Source of the DNA: Haloferax sp. Q22
GTDB lineage: Archaea > Halobacteriota > Halobacteria > Halobacteriales > Haloferacaceae
Direction: 5' to 3'
Assembly: GCF_001482285.1 (NCBI RefSeq)
Contig: NZ_LOEP01000018.1
Coordinates: forward strand, 62,001 to 126,000
DNA length: 64,000 nt
The notes under the pieces were generated by a model. That model was not told the origin of the DNA, did no database searches, and saw nothing but the letters and a program-made list of their open reading frames with translations. Positions 60,538 to 64,000 of this stretch are shown in pieces. How positions within the stretch are numbered: the first letter of the stretch is position 1; each line of letters begins with the position of its first letter. The position numbers and the translations under genes were made by a program.

Positions 60538-60600
60538 CTCGGTTTCCGGCCGGCGGCCGCGCCGGTTCGATGTGACCGAGAAGCCTTTTCGGATTCGCAA

Positions 60601-60609
60601 GATATTTTT
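60601..60609 (+). promoter_or_regulatory. TATA box of the Lrp/AsnC gene
   Basis: GATATTTTT, 24-32 bases before ATG 60633. It supports that start over the in-frame GTG at 60615. Confidence 0.5.
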
Positions 60610-60632
60610 CTCCCGTGAGAAAACCAACGGGC

Positions 60633-61061
60633 ATGGAAACCACGTCCACGGAAGGACGCATCCTCGCGGTCTTGGAGGAAGACGCGAAGGCGTCGTATGC
60701 CCAGATCGCAGACAGGGCGGACGTGTCGAAGCCGACGGTTCGGAAGTATATCCGAAAACTCGAAGACGACGGCGTCATCATCGGTTACTCGGCCGACATC
60801 GACCCGAAGAAACTCGCCGGGCAGTCTATCGCCATGGTCGGCATCGACGCGACCAGCGAGCGCTACGTCGAGGTCACGCGTATCCTCAAGGAACTCGACT
60901 CGGTGGAGGCGCTGTACACGTCCTCCGGCGACCACATGCTGATGGCCGAGGTCCGCGCCGTCGACGGCGACTCCCTCGGCGACGTCATCTCCGACGAGAT
61001 TCTGTCTATCGACGGCGTCACGGCCGCACACCCCTCGTTCCTGCAGGAGCGACTGAAGTAA
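60633..61061 (+). CDS. Lrp/AsnC-family transcriptional regulator
   Basis: A 142-residue feast/famine regulator. The N-terminal winged helix (about 5-55) reads GRILAVLEEDAKASYAQIADRADVSKPTVRKYIRKLEDDGVIIGYSADID; the C-terminal RAM/ACT domain includes MVGIDATSERYVEVTRILKELDSVEALYTSSGDHMLMAEVRA. Members bind amino acids or related effectors and act as octamers. Directly behind porAB, it is a natural candidate to control that operon; inference. Confidence 0.88.
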   Translation: METTSTEGRILAVLEEDAKASYAQIADRADVSKPTVRKYIRKLEDDGVIIGYSADIDPKKLAGQSIAMVGIDATSERYVEVTRILKELDSVEALYTSSGDHMLMAEVRAVDGDSLGDVISDEILSIDGVTAAHPSFLQERLK

Positions 61062-61138
61062 CACGACGACGACCGATTTCGTCCGACGCCACCGACCCGC
61101 CGCGTCCTTCCGTCCTCGTTTTACTTTCGCCGCGCTAT

Positions 61139-61150
61139 CTGAAGCTTCAG
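61139..61150. promoter_or_regulatory. Perfect 12-bp palindrome at the dinB promoter
   Basis: CTGAAGCTTCAG is fully self-complementary and occupies 26-37 bases before ATG 61176, where the TATA box should be. The next outer pair is mismatched but TA/TA pair beyond it. Candidate operator for a damage-responsive regulator; no such haloarchaeal consensus known to me. Confidence 0.45.
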
Positions 61151-61175
61151 GTACATCGCGCCCGTCACCTCGACC

Positions 61176-62519
61176 ATGGCGGAGGAGACGCTGCCGGGCA
61201 CGACCGCCGACGACGGCCCCGACAGCATCGTCCTTCACGTCGACATGGACTGTTTTTACGCCGCCTGCGAGCGCCTGCGCGAGCCCGAACTCGACGGCGA
61301 ACCGGTGGTCGTCGGCATGGGCTACGAACCCGGCGAGGGCCACGGCGCGGTCGCCACGGCGAGCTACGAGGCCCGCGAGTTCGGCGTCGAGAGCGCCCAG
61401 CCGATTTCGACCGCGCTCGAACGCCTCCCGCGAATCGAGAGCCTCGACCCCGACGACGACCCTGCGGCGGCGGGCCACTACCGAACCGTCGACCTCGAGT
61501 TCTACAAGGAGGTCGCCGCCGACGTGAAGGCGATTCTCCACGACTGCGCCGACGTGGTCCGCGAGGTGAGCATCGACGAGGCCTACCTCGACGTGACAGA
61601 CCGGACTGGGTGGGACCTCGCGGCCTCGGGCGACCGGACGCTCGCGCAGGGCTTCGCCCGCTACGTGAAACAGCGCATCGCCCGCGAGGTCGGCGTCGCG
61701 GCCTCCATCGGCGTCGCGCCGAACATGTCGACCGCGAAAATCGCCTCCGATTTCGACAAGCCCGACGGGCTGGTCGTCGTCCGCCCCGGTGAGGTGCGGT
61801 CGTTCCTCGCACCCATCCCGGTCGAAGAGGTCCACGGCGTCGGCCCCGTGACGGCCCGAAAGCTCGGGACGCTCGGCATCGAGACGGCGGGCGACCTCGC
61901 CGAGGCCGACGCCTCGGTCCTCGAAGCCGAGTTCGGCTCGCGCGGCCGCGAACTCCACGAGCGGGCCCGCGGTTACGACGACCGGACGGTCACGCCGACG
62001 GGCCGGCCCAAGAGCCTCTCGCGGGAGTCGGCGTTCACCGAGCCGACCGACGACATCGAAGACAAGCGGGAGGTCATCCGCGCCCTCGCGGCGGACGTGG
62101 CCGACCGCGCGAACTCTCGCGGGGCGATGTACCGGACCATCGGCATCAAGGTGGTCGTCCCGCCGTTCGACATCAACACGCGGGCGACGTCGCTTTCCGG
62201 GCCCGTAGACGACCCCGAACTCGTCGAGTCAGTCGCGCTCGACTTACTTGACGACAAGTTCGCGGAGACGACTGTCCGAAAACTCGGCGTCCGCGTCTCG
62301 AAGCTCTCCTTCGCGGACGCCGACCAGTCGAGCCTCGACGGTTGGGAGTCGGCCGGGTCCGGCGACGACAACCCCGATGACCGCGTCGGTGACGACGGCA
62401 TCTCAGACGACCGCGTCGGCGACGACGTCAGCGACGAAGCCGGCGACGACGAGCCCCCGAACGCAGGGGGTGGGGTCCGCTCGCATGAGGGCCAGTCGTC
62501 GCTCGTCGAGTTCGACTGA
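61176..62519 (+). CDS. dinB: DNA polymerase IV (Y-family)
   Basis: A 447-residue translesion polymerase. HVDMDCFYAACERL (about 21-34) and VSIDEAYLDVTD (about 130-141) carry the three catalytic acids. VHGVGPVTARKLGTLGIETAGDLAEA is the thumb HhH and the little-finger domain follows. The tail is Asp/Gly-rich with three DDRVGDD-like units and ends with QSSLVEFD, a PCNA-interacting PIP box. It bypasses damaged bases at stalled forks. It has its own palindromic promoter. Confidence 0.94.
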   Translation: MAEETLPGTTADDGPDSIVLHVDMDCFYAACERLREPELDGEPVVVGMGYEPGEGHGAVATASYEAREFGVESAQPISTALERLPRIESLDPDDDPAAAGHYRTVDLEFYKEVAADVKAILHDCADVVREVSIDEAYLDVTDRTGWDLAASGDRTLAQGFARYVKQRIAREVGVAASIGVAPNMSTAKIASDFDKPDGLVVVRPGEVRSFLAPIPVEEVHGVGPVTARKLGTLGIETAGDLAEADASVLEAEFGSRGRELHERARGYDDRTVTPTGRPKSLSRESAFTEPTDDIEDKREVIRALAADVADRANSRGAMYRTIGIKVVVPPFDINTRATSLSGPVDDPELVESVALDLLDDKFAETTVRKLGVRVSKLSFADADQSSLDGWESAGSGDDNPDDRVGDDGISDDRVGDDVSDEAGDDEPPNAGGGVRSHEGQSSLVEFD

Positions 62520-62582
62520 GTCTTTCGATACGACGGGGCGAGGGGGAGGAACTATGGCGTCCGAGAGAGTCCACCAAATCGG

Positions 62583-64000
62583 ATGACGGATTCGGACACG
62601 GAAACCATCTCGGTCGCCGAGATCAGCGACGGTCCAGGGGGAGAGGGAATCGAAGAACCGGGGACGACGGTCGACCTACCGGTGGTCGATATCCTCACCG
62701 GCCGGGGGTTCGTCACCGGCAAGTCGGGGTCGGGGAAGTCGAACACGGCGTCGGTCATCATCGAGAACCTGCTGTCGGCGAACTTCCCGGTGCTCATCGT
62801 CGACACGGACGGCGAGTACTACGGCCTCAAACAGGAGTTCGAACTGCTCCACGCCGGGGCCGACGACGAGTGCGACATTCAGGTGAGCCCCGAGCACGCG
62901 GAGCGACTCGCCACGCTCGCGCTCGAACAGAACGTTCCCATCATCCTCGACGTGTCCGGCTACCTCGACGACGCGGCCTCCGACGAACTGGTGACGGAGG
63001 TCGCAAAACACCTCTTTGCGAAGGAAAAAAAGCTCAAGAAGCCGTTTTTGATGCTCATCGAGGAGTGCCACGAGTACATCCCCGAGAAAGGCGGGATGGA
63101 CGAGGCGGGCAAGATGCTCATCAAAATCGGGAAGCGCGGCCGCAAGCACGGCCTCGGCGTCGTCGGCATCTCCCAGCGCCCCGCCGACGTGAAAAAGGAC
63201 TTCATCACCCAGTGCGACTGGCTCGTCTGGCACCGCCTCACGTGGCGCAACGACACCAAGGTCGTCGGGCGCATCCTCGGGTCGGAGTACGCCGACGCCA
63301 TCGAGGACATGGGCAACGGCGAGGGTTTCCTTGTCACCGACTGGTCCGAGTCGATTCGGCGCGTGCAGTTCCACAAGAAACAGACGTTCGACGCGGGCGC
63401 GACGCCGGGCCTCGACGACTTCGAGCGCCCGGACCTGAAGTCCGTCGACGGCGACCTCGTCTCGGACCTCAAGGAGATATCCGACGAGAAGGCCAGACAG
63501 GAGAGCCGCATCGCCGACCTCAGACAGGAGATAGACAAGAAAGACGCACGGATTCGACAGCTCGAACGGGAGTTAGAGGAGGCGCAGGACCTCTCTCGGA
63601 TGGCCGACCAGTTCGCGCAGGCGATGTTCCAGAAGGCCGAAGCGCCCTATCGCGGCGGCGACGGCCGTAACCTCAACCGCCCCACCGACAAGCAGGCCGC
63701 GCTCGGCGAGTACAACGAGGCCAGCGATGGCGACGTGGCGGACGCGGCCGCCGACGCCGCCGCAGAGGCCGACGATACGACCGATAACGCCGGCGACACA
63801 CCGCCTCGGCGACCGCTCGAAGCGCCGTCCGGCCCGCCGTGGCCGACCCACGGACTGCTCTCCGAAGGCGACGAGGCGGAGGCCAACGGCGCGGGCGACG
63901 CGGGCGCTGCGGCCCCACCGGCTGACGACGAGTCGTGGATGGCGGCCGCCGAGATGGGCGACTTCGAACCGGCCGAACTCCACCCTGCGCCGGGTGCCGA
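62583..64000 (+). CDS. HerA/DUF87-type ATP-binding protein with coiled coil (cut by window end)
   Basis: At least 472 residues, open to the window end; no stop is seen. FVTGKSGSGKSNTASVIIENLL near 43-60 is the Walker A and MLIEECHEYIPEKGGMDEAGK near 158 the Walker B; GVVGISQRPADVKKDFITQCDWLVWHRLTWRNDTKVVGRIL is typical of HerA/FtsK-like ATPases. A coiled coil (about 300-345, heptads in ARQESRIADLRQEIDKKDAR) and an Ala/Asp/Pro-rich region follow. There is no nuclease NurA in the window. It starts 64 bases after dinB. Confidence 0.85.
   Translation, partial: MTDSDTETISVAEISDGPGGEGIEEPGTTVDLPVVDILTGRGFVTGKSGSGKSNTASVIIENLLSANFPVLIVDTDGEYYGLKQEFELLHAGADDECDIQVSPEHAERLATLALEQNVPIILDVSGYLDDAASDELVTEVAKHLFAKEKKLKKPFLMLIEECHEYIPEKGGMDEAGKMLIKIGKRGRKHGLGVVGISQRPADVKKDFITQCDWLVWHRLTWRNDTKVVGRILGSEYADAIEDMGNGEGFLVTDWSESIRRVQFHKKQTFDAGATPGLDDFERPDLKSVDGDLVSDLKEISDEKARQESRIADLRQEIDKKDARIRQLERELEEAQDLSRMADQFAQAMFQKAEAPYRGGDGRNLNRPTDKQAALGEYNEASDGDVADAAADAAAEADDTTDNAGDTPPRRPLEAPSGPPWPTHGLLSEGDEAEANGAGDAGAAAPPADDESWMAAAEMGDFEPAELHPAPGA

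Noticed and set aside
57776-60781. 1001-codon minus-strand frame opposite porAB
   Set aside because: Long only because of high GC; no domain recognisable, while PorA and PorB are certain.

Overview
The window is high-GC haloarchaeal DNA, most likely the main chromosome of a Haloferax species. Evidence: strongly acidic proteins throughout, leaderless-type starts with TATA-like boxes about 24-38 bases upstream, tight 4-base ATGA/GTGA overlaps within operons, and a gene order (rpa1-rpap1-phosphoesterase; porAB-lrp-dinB) that I know from Haloferax volcanii. I see no rRNA, tRNA, CRISPR array, complete insertion sequence or provirus. Every call is from reading sequence; no search was run. Layout, left to right. 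1-4.5 kb: sulfur module (rhodanese-metallo-beta-lactamase protein, two half-size YeeE/YedE channels, a tiny membrane protein with a TauE/SafE exporter, and an HTH regulator). 4.6-9.6 kb: signalling block (zinc ribbon, stand-alone receiver, receiver-GAF-Bat-type regulator, GAF-PAS-PAS histidine kinase), then a 405-base gap with a 12-bp inverted repeat. 9.6-15.4 kb: DNA metabolism (MutS-related ATPase, XPD-like Fe-S helicase) with small zinc-finger proteins and regulators. 15.4-24.6 kb: housekeeping (MFS transporter, NAD(P)HX repair fusion, moaC, hflX, SBDS ribosome factor, NifU-like protein, thioredoxin, riboflavin/F420-pathway reductase, glycosyltransferase). 24.7-28.6 kb: single-stranded-DNA-binding operon rpa1-rpap1-rpe. 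29.3-37.4 kb: Lhr-type helicase, small regulators and a CDC48-type AAA ATPase. 37.4-39.6 kb: small conserved proteins, archaeal shikimate kinase and chorismate mutase. 39.7-44.1 kb: accessory stretch with an arsenic-type permease of less GC-biased codon use, NikR divergent from a His-rich nickel/cobalt-type transporter, a GNAT, a LysE-type exporter that appears frameshifted at its start, and OsmC. 44.2-51.5 kb: AAC(3)-like protein, tiny membrane proteins, surE, a cysteine-free Rsm22-like methyltransferase, prephenate dehydrogenase, a Tat lipoprotein, an SDR and an orphan Met-rich thioredoxin-like protein. 51.6-57.5 kb: M24 peptidase, aroA, alkaline-phosphatase-fold protein, aroC. 57.7-64 kb: 2-oxoacid:ferredoxin oxidoreductase alpha and beta, an Lrp/AsnC regulator, DNA polymerase IV, and a HerA-like ATPase that runs off the window. 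Two themes recur. Genome maintenance genes are spread across the window (MutS-like, XPD-like, RPA complex, Lhr, Pol IV, HerA-like). The late aromatic pathway is complete from shikimate to chorismate and prephenate but scattered over 19 kb: aroK-chorismate mutase, prephenate dehydrogenase, aroA, aroC. The best leads for something new are the hairpin gap at 9.4-9.6 kb, the palindromes in front of dinB and aroA, the YQS-repeat protein beside rpa1, the long acidic linker of RPAP1, the Met-rich orphan at 51.0 kb and the broken LysE start.
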